Assembly: GCA_022009815.1 (NCBI GenBank)
Contig: CP091725.1
Coordinates: 2,356,001-2,420,000 of the forward strand
DNA: 64,000 nucleotides
Reading direction: 5' to 3'
From: Bacteroidales bacterium
GTDB lineage: Bacteria; Bacteroidota; Bacteroidia; Bacteroidales; Muribaculaceae
Made by a program: the position numbers and the translations under genes. The notes under the pieces are model-generated. The model saw only the letters and a program-made list of their open reading frames with translations. It made no database searches and was not told the origin of the DNA. Shown here in pieces: positions 51,486-60,491 of the stretch; the first letter of the stretch is position 1, and each line of letters opens with the position of its first letter.

Positions 51486-53367
51486 AAGCAGCCCGTCGGT
51501 ATAGGTAATCTTACCTTCCTTTAATAGGAACCGTACCATTCCGGCAATATCTTTGGCGGGAAAGCCAATGTGTCGGTGATTTCTTTCAATGTGCGGCTTT
51601 TTAGCGACAGCATATATAAAATCCCATCAGCAAGTTCTTTTTCGGAAGGACTTGCTTTTTTGCGTTCCACACATATGTCGCAGTGACCGCAATTGCAGGT
51701 GTTTTCTTCGCCGAAGTATTTCAAAATCTTGGCTTCCCGGCATGATGTTTGGTTGGACACGTAGTCAATCACAGAGTTAATCCTGAGTTCCAATCGTTGT
51801 TTGCCGACCTCATATGCTTCTTTGTGAATTGTGAGATGCCGGGGTTCCATGCGGGAATATGGGAAGAAATGTATGCGGTACGCTTTCGAGGAATGTATGT
51901 GATAATGTGCTTGCGGCTTAAAAACAGGAGAGTCTCGTATATTTTATTTACGGGGATGTTGTGCTTGTATGCGATTGTAGGCTCGTCGATAAAAATATAG
52001 TCGGAAAAGACGCCGGCAAAATTGCGTAGGATCAATTCGAGCACATTGTCCATTTCAGGTGTCATGCCCTCTACATTGTAAAGTTCCCGTTTCTCTACCA
52101 AAATCATAATTCTTGACAGAATGTCAACTTCATCGATATAATCAATGTATTGACACGCCGACAAAATTTTCAGAGCACTGTATGTTTGACGTTCAGGAAG
52201 TTTGAATGTGGTGCAGAACAACTGTAGGTTAAAATCAAAGACTTTGTCATAGCCCGCTCCGATTCCAAGACCTAAAAAATCGCACATATGGGTGTATACG
52301 TCCTTTATGAAGTCTTTTGGCGGAAAAGCTTCAGAGATGCGGCGTTTTAGAGTGCCTTCATCTTTGGAAGACACGAGGAGCATTACGTATGCTTTTTTGC
52401 CGTCGCGTCCCGCGCGTCCCGCTTCCTGGTAATATTCTTCGAGGGAGTTCGGAACATCAAGGTGCATTACAAAGCGAACGTCGGGTTTGTCAATGCCCAT
52501 TCCGAACGCATTTGTAGCAACGATGATGCGGATTTCACCACGTTTCCATTTGTCTTGTTTGTCGCGTTTTTCCTCTGTCGGAAGTCCCGCATGGTAATAA
52601 TCGGCCGAGAATCCCTGTGATTTCAGTTGCTCGGCAATGTCTTTGGTCTTGGCTCTGCTCCTGACATAGATTATTCCGCTTCCATAAATCCTGGACAATG
52701 CGGAAAATAGTTTCTCGGTTTTGTTCTCTTGATGTCTGACAATATAAGATAGATTGTCGCGGCGGAAACTTTTTCTTATGACATTTGGCTCCTTGAATTG
52801 CAACTGCTGCATTATGTCGGCAACAACGGCAGGAGTGGCGGAGGCTGTAAGCGCGAGAACAGGAGCGTCTGGAAATAATTGACGTATCGACGCAATGTTC
52901 AGATACGATGGGCGAAAGTCATATCCCCATTGTGAAATACAGTGAGCCTCATCGACCACAATCAAGGATACCTTCATTCGTCTGAGAGATTCGATAAACG
53001 AAGATGAAGCCAAGCGCTCTGGTGAAATGTAAAGAAACTTGCACTTTCCGAACACGCATCGGTCAATGACGTTCCGGATTTCTCCATGACGCAGTCCAGA
53101 ATGAATGTAAGCTGCGTTTATGTGCCTGTCGCGCAATCCGTCTACCTGGTCCTTCATAAGAGCAATCAACGGCGTGACAACAATTGTCAAGCCGTCAAGC
53201 AGCATCGCCGGCACCTGAAAAGTTATTGATTTTCCGCCACCGGTAGGCAGCAGTCCAAGAGTATCCTTTCCGAGCAAAACAGAGTTGATAATTTCTTCTT
53301 GTTTAGCTCGGAAAGAATCATAGCCCCAATAGCGTCTCAGTGTGTCGTGAATTGAACCGCGGTCCAT
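51474..53367 (-). CDS. RecQ-family DNA helicase, second copy, two frameshifts
   Basis: About 631 residues: Walker A PTGGGKS, Walker B DEAH (VVDEAHCISQWGYDFR), motif VI QEAGRAGRDG, zinc cysteines CREAKILKYFGEENTCNCGHCDIC near the C-terminus, and no HRDC domain. Breaks occur at 51861-51863 and 51558-51560, both coding-strand CCC where CCCC restores the protein. The repaired C-terminus ends AFPAKDIAGMVRFLLKEGK...LLSIK with stop at 51474-51476. It begins 6 bases after the recJ stop, suggesting a recJ-recQ operon as in other bacteria where the two enzymes act in the same repair path. Confidence 0.9.
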
Positions 53368-53373
53368 TTCATA

Positions 53374-55099
53374 TCAATTTATACGAATCTCTTTTACAAG
53401 CAATTGGTATTTGCTCACATTGTTCGGATGTTTGTTTTCCTCAATAGTGTAGCATATGTCGAATGGCTTGCCTGATTTGATGTGGCTGAAATACTGCGCC
53501 ATATTGAAAGCAATTCCGTTCAACACTTTCCCGGAGCTGTTGTTTACCAATTCCAGTTTGATGTGTTCGAGATTCTTGCCAACCAACTTGCTTGTGCCAT
53601 AGTCCAATACGTTCTTTGAACAGAAAATTGGCTTCTGATTTCCAGGTCCGAATGGATTGAACTTGTCGAGAAGCGACAGGAACTCAGGCGTAATCTCCTC
53701 AAATCTCAGATATGCGTCAATGTCGATTTGCGGAGTCATTTGATATGGTTTTATCGTTTTGGCGACATATTCCTCAAACCTACGTGAGAATTCCGGAATG
53801 TTTTCTTCCTTCAGCGACAATCCTACGGCATAGGTGTGGCCTCCGAAGTTCTCAAGCAAATCGCGAGAAGCCTCAATTGCCGAATAAATGTCGTATCCCT
53901 GTACCGATCGTGATGATCCAGTCGCAATCCCGTTTGACAGAGTCAGCACCACAGCCGGCTTGTAGTAAAGCTCGGTCAGACGTGAGGCTACAATGCCAAT
54001 GATGCCCTTATGCCAGTTTGTTGTAGATGACGATTGACTTGTGGTCGGAATCGATTTCTCCACGATTTTCCAAAATGGCATTGGCTTCTTCTGTGATTCG
54101 TTTGTCGAGTTCTTTGCGGTCGCGGTTGTATTGGTCGATGCTCTTTCCTTTGGCGTACGCCTCATTGAGGTCTTTGGTGGTGAGCAGATCGACGGCCTCC
54201 ATGCCCGATTGCATACGTCCCGAGGCGTTGATGCGTGGCCCGATTTTGAAGATAACGTCGCTGATGGTTATCTCCCTGTTTGCCAGATTGCAAATCTTTA
54301 TGATGCTCTTCAGGCCCAAATTGGGGTTTGAGTTTAGCCGCTTCAATCCGTGGTATGTCATGATCCGGTTTTCCCCGGTCATTGGCACAATGTCGGCAGC
54401 GATGCTGACGGCGACCAAGTCAAGAAGACTATACAACTCATTCTGATTTGTCAGCCCGTTGCTCTTGGCGAAGGCTTGCATGAACTTAAATCCCACGCCA
54501 CACCCGCAGAGGTGAGGATAGGGATAAGTGTTGCCTTCCATTTTGGGATTAAGAATGGCATATGCCTCCGGCAAAACGTCGTCGGGGACATGGTGGTCGC
54601 ATATGATGAAATCAATGCCTTTTTCCTTGGCATAGTGGATTTCATCAATGGCCTTGATGCCGCAATCCAGCACAATTATAAGTTTGACACCAATAGATGC
54701 AGCATAGTCAATACTTTTAATTGATATGCCATATCCTTCTTCATCACGCGTTGGAATGTAGTATTCGATATGCGAATAATAATTCCTTAGATATTTGTAT
54801 ACCAAAGACACCGCTGTCGTGCCATCGACATCGTAATCTCCATATACCAATATCTTCTCTTTTGCCCCCATTGCCATATTAAGCCTATCTACGGCCTTGT
54901 CCATATCCTTCATCAGGAATGGATCATGCAAATCAGACAGAGAAGGGTTAAAAAAGTGTTCAGCATCATCTACAGACGTGATGCCCCGCTGAACAAGCAG
55001 CTCAGCTATTGCTGGGCTGCCGGCGTATTTTTTCGCCAACTCGATCTCTAAATCTTGTTCTTCTGATGTAAGGGGTAAGTAATTCCATTTACTTATCAT
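53374..55099 (-). CDS. recJ: single-stranded-DNA exonuclease RecJ, one frameshift
   Basis: 5'-3' single-strand exonuclease of recombination and repair, about 575 residues. DHH-family motifs: GDYDVDGTTAVSL, VLDCGIKAID, ICDHHVPDD, and the C-terminal DHHA1 domain GIIGIVASR and SRSVQGYDI with GGHTYAVG. The break at about 54011-54014 (two bases missing) splits the WHKGIIGIVASR motif; CTGTGGCAT restores KLWHKG. The start at 55099 (MISKWNYLPLTSEEQ) is typical. A structured leader of about 150 bases lies upstream. Confidence 0.93.
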
Positions 55100-55174
55100 T
55101 TATATTGTTTTTATTTTTATCTGTCTTAAAGCCTTTTACAGGCTTGGTGTGCAATGATTAATGCATTGCTGTCA

Positions 55175-55241
55175 GGAGCGGTTTATGGCGATTGTCTGCC
55201 AATTGTCGCAGGCCGTTCCGGCTGCCATTGCGCTTTGCTCC
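55175..55241 (-). ncRNA. structured leader RNA upstream of recJ, candidate
   Basis: Non-coding stretch with nested complementary arms: 55175-55179 with 55237-55241 (outer helix), 55185-55188 with 55225-55228, 55189-55191 with 55206-55208, and a small hairpin 55212-55215 with 55219-55222 (3-base loop). Further hairpins lie closer to recJ (55151-55156 with 55164-55169; 55130-55134 with 55140-55144). TATATTTG and TAACTTTG promoter-like elements stand just upstream on the minus strand. It may be a 5' untranslated leader or a separate small RNA. I recognise no known family. Confidence 0.35.
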
Positions 55242-55319
55242 AAAGTTAACGCAAATATACTTATTGTTTTTTATTAAACAGGCAGACTTGACCGTGATTT
55301 TTTCAAAAATAAAACAAAA

Positions 55320-55348
55320 AATGCGGCTGTGAATTTAACAGTCGCATT
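55320..55348 (-). terminator. terminator after mscS
   Basis: 11-bp hairpin (55320-55330 with 55338-55348, one wobble pair, 7-base loop) read on the minus strand and followed by TTTTTTG. It begins 8 bases after the mscS stop: a classic intrinsic terminator that also shields the recJ promoter. Confidence 0.8.
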
Positions 55349-55355
55349 AGCCTTT

Positions 55356-56436
55356 TCAGCACACATGAACATCCATTTGAGGGAACGGGAAGTTGATGCC
55401 GGCTTTTGGAAGTTCGTTGTAGAACCGCGCGTTCATGTCAAAGTAGACATCCCAATAAAGACTTGTCGGAGCCCATACGCGGACAACGACGTCAACACTG
55501 CTTGCCGCGAGCGCGCTCAGAGCCACAAACGGAGAGCAGTCGGTTTTCGCTAAGCGAATTTCTTCAGCTGGCTGCTCCTGTTGGCTTTCGGATTTGTTTA
55601 TTGCGATGAAACATCTTCCACAATCTGGAGTGATGTCTTTCAAACTCGATGTTCGGTAAAAACGAGGGTCGGGCGGAAACATCGGCGTCTTTAAACCGCA
55701 TGGCTCGGTCGTCTTCAATGTATTTCTTTACAATGCGGTCGTCTTCGTTGACAATGCGTAGAATCTCTCGTTTTGCCACTTCATAGTCATCACCATAGGC
55801 GATGCTGATTGTCCAGTCTATGCGACGGTAATCTTCACGACTGTAATTGTTTATACTGCCGGTTGACAGTCCTCCATTCGGAATTGAAATCCATTTGTTG
55901 TCACCCGTATTAAGGATTGTGTTGAATATCTGAATTTCTTTCACTTTTCCAGTGAAGCCTTGAAACTCAATGAAGTCGCCAACTTTGTATGGCTTTAGAA
56001 GGAGAATGAGCACACCTCCGGCAAAATTCTGCAATGTTCCGCTCAGCGCCATACCCACAGCGACACCAGCCGATGCAAACAAGGCGATGAACGAACTTGT
56101 TTCTATGCCAAGTATGGAAATGGAGATTATTATCAAGATGAACAACATCACTATTTTGACAAGGCTCAACACAAATGTGGCAAGCGACCTGTCAACTTGT
56201 CGGCGATGGAGTATTTTGTTTACGCTTTTGTAAATTTTATTGATGATAAGTTTCCCGAGGTAAAACACCACAATGGCTATCACAAGACGGAGTACCAAAT
56301 CAACGGCACTTGAAACAAGTTTGTCAACCACTTGCTCTATAGGCAATCCGTTGGCGACATCCGACATTTTGTGGCTGCTGCTTGAGGCTGTTTGGGTTGA
56401 TGATATGCTTGAAATTATAAAACTGAGAAAATTCAT
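55356..56436 (-). CDS. mscS: small-conductance mechanosensitive channel MscS, one frameshift
   Basis: Pressure-relief channel of the inner membrane, about 360 residues. There are three helices after residue 50; the pore helix has SAGVAVGMALSGTLQNFAGGVLILLLKPYKVGD. The beta domain NPNGG-type loop (ISIPNGGLSTGSINNYS) and the C-terminal domain ending YWDVYFDMNARFYNELPKAGINFPFPQMDVHVC match the family. The C-terminal domain carries an insertion of about 40 residues before SPFVALSALA. The break at 55597-55599 (coding-strand AAA; five A give NKNKSESQ) falls in this insertion. The start is ATG 56436 (MNFLSFIIS), because the in-frame GTG at 56454 lies inside the promoter. Confidence 0.87.
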
Positions 56437-56453
56437 AAACGTTGTATTTTCCA

Positions 56454-56461
56454 CAAAAATA
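56454..56461 (-). promoter_or_regulatory. -7 element of the mscS promoter
   Basis: TATTTTTG on the minus strand with TTC 19 bases upstream. It predicts a start near 56448 and decides the mscS start codon as ATG 56436 rather than the GTG at 56454. Confidence 0.6.
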
Positions 56462-56504
56462 CAAAAAAAATCCTATGGTCGAAACATTTCCAATCGGAAG
56501 AAGG

Positions 56505-56512
56505 TATCTTTG
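56505..56512 (+). promoter_or_regulatory. -7 element upstream of the TPR gene
   Basis: TATCTTTG ends 9 bases before the ATG at 56522. There is no clear TTG at the expected -33 position, so support is partial. Confidence 0.45.
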
Positions 56513-56521
56513 TAGACAATT

Positions 56522-57373
56522 ATGCAAAAAATAAAGAAGATGACAAAGATAAGAACCATTGCCATGGTGCTGGCATTGATGGCAATGCCAGCAGCTGCTA
56601 TTGCTGCAGAAAATTATATGTCGTTGCTCGACCAGATCGACAAGGCTCTGACAAGCAGAGACTGGGCATTGTCGGAGCGCTTGATAAAGACGGCTTTGGA
56701 AATGGAACCTGCAAATCCAAGCAACTATTTATTAATGTCGAATTTGGGGACAGTTTACCGCAATCAAGGCAAACTGGATGAGTCTTTGAAGAATTACAAT
56801 ATGGCTCTGTCCGTTGCGCCTAAGTCAACGACAATACTTCATAATCGTGCGGCTTTATATCTTGAGATGGACAGTGTGCAGTCGGCGTTGGCCGACTATA
56901 ACAAGTTGTTGGATATAAACCCTTCTGATTGTATAGCGTTGAACGGTGCGGGCATGATTGCATTGGAGGTTGGCGATATAGGGCAGGCGGAAGGTTGTTT
57001 TGACAAATGCTTGAAAACTGATGCAGGAAACATGGACGCCAAACGTGGCATGGCTTTGCTCCGCAGGCTGAATGGAGAATATGACAAGTCGATATTGCTA
57101 TATGATGACATTATAAAAAAAGAGAACCGTTCGGTGAATTATTTGAATCGGGCAGAGTGTTATATAGCGGTAGGAAAATATCAAGAAGCCCAGAATGACC
57201 TTTCGGAGGCACAGAAATTAGATCCCAAATCATCAGATTTGTATTTGCTTAAAGCTCGCATGGCACAGATGCAGTTCCGTTACGATGATGCCTATGGCTA
57301 TGCGATGGAGGCAGTCAAACTAGGATGCGACAAAAGTCAAGCATTGCCATATTTAAAGAAAAAGGACAGGTAA
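56522..57373 (+). CDS. secreted tetratricopeptide-repeat protein
   Basis: 283 residues with a signal peptide (residues 1 to about 28, TIAMVLALMAMPAAAIAA). The rest is about six TPR units, for example LLMSNLGTVYRNQGKLDESLKNYNMALSVAP and VNYLNRAECYIAVGKYQEAQNDLSEAQKLDP. A periplasmic protein-protein scaffold is likely. The HU-SPOR gene follows 41 bases later on the same strand and has its own promoter. No enzymatic motif is seen. Confidence 0.85.
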   Translation: MQKIKKMTKIRTIAMVLALMAMPAAAIAAENYMSLLDQIDKALTSRDWALSERLIKTALEMEPANPSNYLLMSNLGTVYRNQGKLDESLKNYNMALSVAPKSTTILHNRAALYLEMDSVQSALADYNKLLDINPSDCIALNGAGMIALEVGDIGQAEGCFDKCLKTDAGNMDAKRGMALLRRLNGEYDKSILLYDDIIKKENRSVNYLNRAECYIAVGKYQEAQNDLSEAQKLDPKSSDLYLLKARMAQMQFRYDDAYGYAMEAVKLGCDKSQALPYLKKKDR

Positions 57374-57377
57374 AACA

Positions 57378-57408
57378 TTGTTGCTTTGTCGAATTTTGAT
57401 TAATTTTG
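57378..57408 (+). promoter_or_regulatory. promoter of the HU-SPOR gene
   Basis: TTG (57378-57380), 20 bases, TAATTTTG (57401-57408). Exact consensus match. The ATG at 57415 is 7 bases after the element, where transcription would begin, so the message would be leaderless. Confidence 0.7.
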
Positions 57409-57414
57409 CAATGT

Positions 57415-58340
57415 ATGGAACTTATTAATTATATCGAATGCTTGCTCAGAGACAATGATTGTGTGATTGTCCCGGGTTTTGGTGCGTTTATTTGTCAGAA
57501 TGTTGCGTCAAGCATATGCAACGGTGTTCTGTTGCCGCCATCCAGGTCGGTGGCCTTTAATGCCGCATTGACGCATAACGACGGTCTTGTTGCCAATGCC
57601 TATATGAAACAGATGGGCTGCGGATATAATGCAGCGGTAGCGAAGGTGGAAGGCGACGTGAAGACCATAAAAGAGTCTCTTGTTGCAAACCATTCGTTTG
57701 ATTTCGGTAAGATAGGTTCGTTCCATTACTCTGATGCGGGTTGCGTTGTGTTTGCTCCGTCGGCAGTGGGACTGTCGGGGGTTAATCTGAGCAACTATGG
57801 ATTGCAGCCTGTCAGGATTCAGAACGTCGTAAAATCAGAAGAAAAAGCCCCACGTCGTAGATTCTCGGAAATTAGGATGAATGCATTGCGCATGGCTGCG
57901 TCTGTTGCGGCGATTATAGTTCTTGTGCTTACATTAACGACTCCTATTGCGATTGATTCCCTTCCGGACAAGGCAAGTGTTGCGTCAATATCGACAGCTC
58001 AGCCTAAGGCTAAGGGCAAGAGTGGAAACGTTGTTGAAAAAATGACAAAGCGAGCAGTCAAAATTGAGTCAAATGACATCGAAGCTGTGGAGAAAGGCGT
58101 TGGTGGCGAGACGGGAAAAAAATATAGTGTAGTGATAGCTTCGCTTAAATCGTATGGTCAGGCTAAAAAATTTGTTGAGACCTCGTCTGAGACCGGGCTG
58201 GTTATCATAGATGCCGCCAAAGGTTCTTCAGTCTATAAAGTTGCATTGGCAACAGGCGACACAAAGAGGAGATGTATTCATATATTCAGAAGAACGGCAT
58301 CACTGAAAAATATCCTGATGTTTGGGTTTGTAGAAACTAA
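57415..58340 (+). CDS. HU/CCDC81-like N-domain, membrane helix and SPOR C-domain protein, one frameshift
   Basis: About 308 residues. Residues 1-70 resemble the HU-like/CCDC81 fold (LINYIECLLRDNDCVIVPGFGAFICQN). A second such region follows (NHSFDFGKIGSFHY). One helix (MAASVAAIIVLVLTLTTPIAI) crosses the membrane near residue 165, and the outer part ends in a SPOR domain (KKYSVVIASLKSYGQAKKFVE...), which binds denuded peptidoglycan. The break at 58263-58265 (AAA; AAAA gives DTKEEMYSYIQKNGITEKYPDVWVCRN) precedes the natural stop at 58338-58340. A link between the cytoplasmic side and the septal wall is inferred from this layout. Confidence 0.82.
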
Positions 58341-58351
58341 ACAATTGACGC

Positions 58352-58957
58352 TTAGTTTATCACATCTTTAATATCTTCGATGTTTACCAAATTATTTGCA
58401 ATTGCATAGATTGCCAGACCGGCAGGGGAGTGTATCTGCAATTTCCTTGAGATGTTGCGGCGGTGCGTAATCACCGTATATATTGAAATAGACAATGTGT
58501 CGGCTATCGCCTTGTTGGTCATTCCTTTTACAACGCAACCGATGATTTCCTTTTCCCTGGCGCTTAAGGCATCTTGTTCGGAAGATTCTTCGTCAGGCTC
58601 ATTGACTGCCTCTTTGATTTTACTGCAAATCGTTTCGATGTCATCATTAATAGAAATTGTTGTGTCGTAGTCAGACAGCAACTGGTTGTCGATAAGTGAT
58701 GACGTCAGTGCCGCAATTTTCAATGATGGATATGTTTTCCGGATTGTTGCCAGATTCATGCCAATTGCAAAAAGCGGATTGATAATCAACAAATCTGGAG
58801 TGTGAAGTCTTAGAAAGATTGTCAGAGCCTCTTGATTTGTGATTTCGTTGATTCTGAAATTGAATTCCGAAAAATGCTTCAGAACCGATGCAAGACCGCT
58901 TCGCATGATGACCGATCCATCTGCAATTGCAACTTTTATATCCTCTTTACTTTTCAT
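58352..58957 (-). CDS. LuxR/NarL-type regulator with degenerate receiver domain
   Basis: 201 residues. The C-terminal DNA-binding domain is clear: ALSAREKEIIGCVVKGMTNKAIADTLSISIYTVITHRRNISRKL. The N-terminal half has the receiver fold, but the phospho-acceptor position reads LLIINPLF, with Asn for the usual Asp. The acidic pair is reduced (AIADGSV) and the conserved Lys is missing. It is therefore probably not phosphorylated in the usual way. The start overlaps the end of the upstream hemerythrin gene, so the two are translationally coupled. Confidence 0.85.
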   Translation of the reverse strand: MKSKEDIKVAIADGSVIMRSGLASVLKHFSEFNFRINEITNQEALTIFLRLHTPDLLIINPLFAIGMNLATIRKTYPSLKIAALTSSLIDNQLLSDYDTTISINDDIETICSKIKEAVNEPDEESSEQDALSAREKEIIGCVVKGMTNKAIADTLSISIYTVITHRRNISRKLQIHSPAGLAIYAIANNLVNIEDIKDVIN

Positions 58958-59660
58958 CGGTCAAATTCTGTTCTAAATTCAAGACAACAGGGGTAAACAC
59001 ACTGTCTTCAAGCCGGCAGTGTGTCCTTAAATCTGATTCGCAGTTGAATATGTCAAACAAAGTGTCGTTGAGAAGGTTGTTGCATTTTGTCTGCGGATAA
59101 TATTTGATTAAAATGTTTTTCAACTCTTTCAATTTCTCGTTTATATGATTGTGGTGTTCCGCAAATTGTGCAATTGAGAAATTGTTGGATTTGTGATGTT
59201 TAATCAAATTGTCAGCATATGAGAAAATATGGTTGTTCTCATATTCCATATGGCGTCTGACTTCATCTACATATTTGTCGTAGAACATCAAAACTGTTTT
59301 GATGATGTCATTCTTTTCTGGCTCCAATTCCAACGCATTGCAGAGTTTTTGCCGTATGGTTGGTAAACTGAAGTCCAGGAAATACGAATGCGCTTGCTTC
59401 AGATAGTCTACAAGGGCGGGAAGAGACACGGAGTCATAGTTGAATGAAAACTCTCCGCTGTAGGAATCTTCATTTACAAAATTAACAACAATAAGAAAAG
59501 TATTGCAGTCAACACCTTGTTCATTGCACACCTCGGCTACGGTCTTCTCGCCAAATCCTAAAGGCAGGCCGAAGCGGCTCATAACTGAAATCAGTGAATA
59601 ATTTTCGCTGATAACATTGCTCATCTTGTCGGTGGGTTTATATTTGTGAAAATTATCCAT
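58947..59660 (-). CDS. hemerythrin-domain protein, RIC/ScdA-like
   Basis: 237 residues. An N-terminal DUF542/ScdA-like part (LPLGFGEKTVAEVCNEQGVDCNTFLIVVN) precedes a hemerythrin four-helix domain. Its iron ligands are seen as H-x3-E motifs: HMEYE, HHNHINE and HCRLE. Such proteins repair iron centres after nitrosative or oxidative stress (YtfE/ScdA family). The start ATG at 59660 (MDNFHKYKPTDKM) follows a strong promoter; upstream in-frame codons run through it. It is the first gene of a two-gene operon with the LuxR-type regulator. Confidence 0.85.
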   Translation of the reverse strand: MDNFHKYKPTDKMSNVISENYSLISVMSRFGLPLGFGEKTVAEVCNEQGVDCNTFLIVVNFVNEDSYSGEFSFNYDSVSLPALVDYLKQAHSYFLDFSLPTIRQKLCNALELEPEKNDIIKTVLMFYDKYVDEVRRHMEYENNHIFSYADNLIKHHKSNNFSIAQFAEHHNHINEKLKELKNILIKYYPQTKCNNLLNDTLFDIFNCESDLRTHCRLEDSVFTPVVLNLEQNLTDEK

Positions 59661-59678
59661 TACATCCTTTTTTGTTTG

Positions 59679-59709
59679 CAAAGTTAAACTTTAATCCAAT
59701 CGATGACAA
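59679..59709 (-). promoter_or_regulatory. promoter of the hemerythrin-regulator operon
   Basis: On the minus strand: TTG (59707-59709), 20 bases, TAACTTTG (59679-59686). Exact consensus match 18 bases before the ATG. Confidence 0.72.
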
Positions 59710-59810
59710 TACCTACAAATAGGTATTGTCACCACTTTTTTCATATCTTCTAAGTAATAAAGCCATATCGTGATGTGACGATATGACTGCTTGATTCCCT
59801 GTATGTTCCG

Positions 59811-60491
59811 TTATTTCAGGCGGAAAAAATATCCAATTGACGCCATAATTCCGATGCTGTTGGAGGCCGCGAATATATCTTTTTTATTGGCTCCGAAAAT
59901 GTTGTTCAGTCCATAGTAGAACCTGCCTTCTATAAGTATGGAGTTCTTACGGTTTATTGCCCATTCTGCGCCAATTCCCGCAGATATGCCATAGTCCACT
60001 TTGTGTTTAATGGGCATGGCGAATTGTTCCGTATTGCGATTTTCCGAAGGAAATCCCTCTAAAGAGGAAAAATTGTTGATGTCAAAATTAGAATTTGTCT
60101 TTTCCGCAATCATGAAACCTATCTCTGGACCTGCGTTGAAGAAAAACTTTGCTTTCTCAGAACCAAAATAGATATGTGCCAGAAGGGGTATTTGGATATA
60201 CGACAAGTCTCTGCTGTATGAATATGGCGCTTCCTCAAAATTTTCTTTCCATCCTCGTTGCTCGAAATTCACCTCGCCAATAAGCCCGAAATGATTCTCT
60301 TCGATATATCGGAACATGATACCAGCCATCGGACCTGAATGAAACTTTTGTGGCACACTGGGTGAGAACGTGGTTTGAGATAAAGAAACCCCACCTTTTG
60401 CGCCAATGCTGAAAGCTCCAGAATAGTGGTCCTCTGCGACAGAAGTCAGACTTGATATCAAAAGTATACTTGCTATTACGTATTTTTTCAT
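59811..60491 (-). CDS. outer-membrane beta-barrel protein
   Basis: 226 residues with a signal peptide (MKKYVIASILLISSLTSVAE). The remainder is alternating hydrophobic strands of the OmpA/OMP_b-brl type, ending in an aromatic terminal strand (SIGIMASIGYFFRLK). The start at 60491 shares its A with the stop codon of the upstream LysM gene (TAATG), so translation is coupled. Function unknown; a small structural or adhesion barrel is possible. Confidence 0.82.
   Translation of the reverse strand: MKKYVIASILLISSLTSVAEDHYSGAFSIGAKGGVSLSQTTFSPSVPQKFHSGPMAGIMFRYIEENHFGLIGEVNFEQRGWKENFEEAPYSYSRDLSYIQIPLLAHIYFGSEKAKFFFNAGPEIGFMIAEKTNSNFDINNFSSLEGFPSENRNTEQFAMPIKHKVDYGISAGIGAEWAINRKNSILIEGRFYYGLNNIFGANKKDIFAASNSIGIMASIGYFFRLK

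Noticed and set aside
55100..55355. tRNA, 4.5S RNA or tmRNA gene in the recJ upstream gap
   Set aside because: No cloverleaf with CCA-type end, no GNRA-capped SRP motif and no tmRNA ends can be found. Only an unspecified structured leader is supported.
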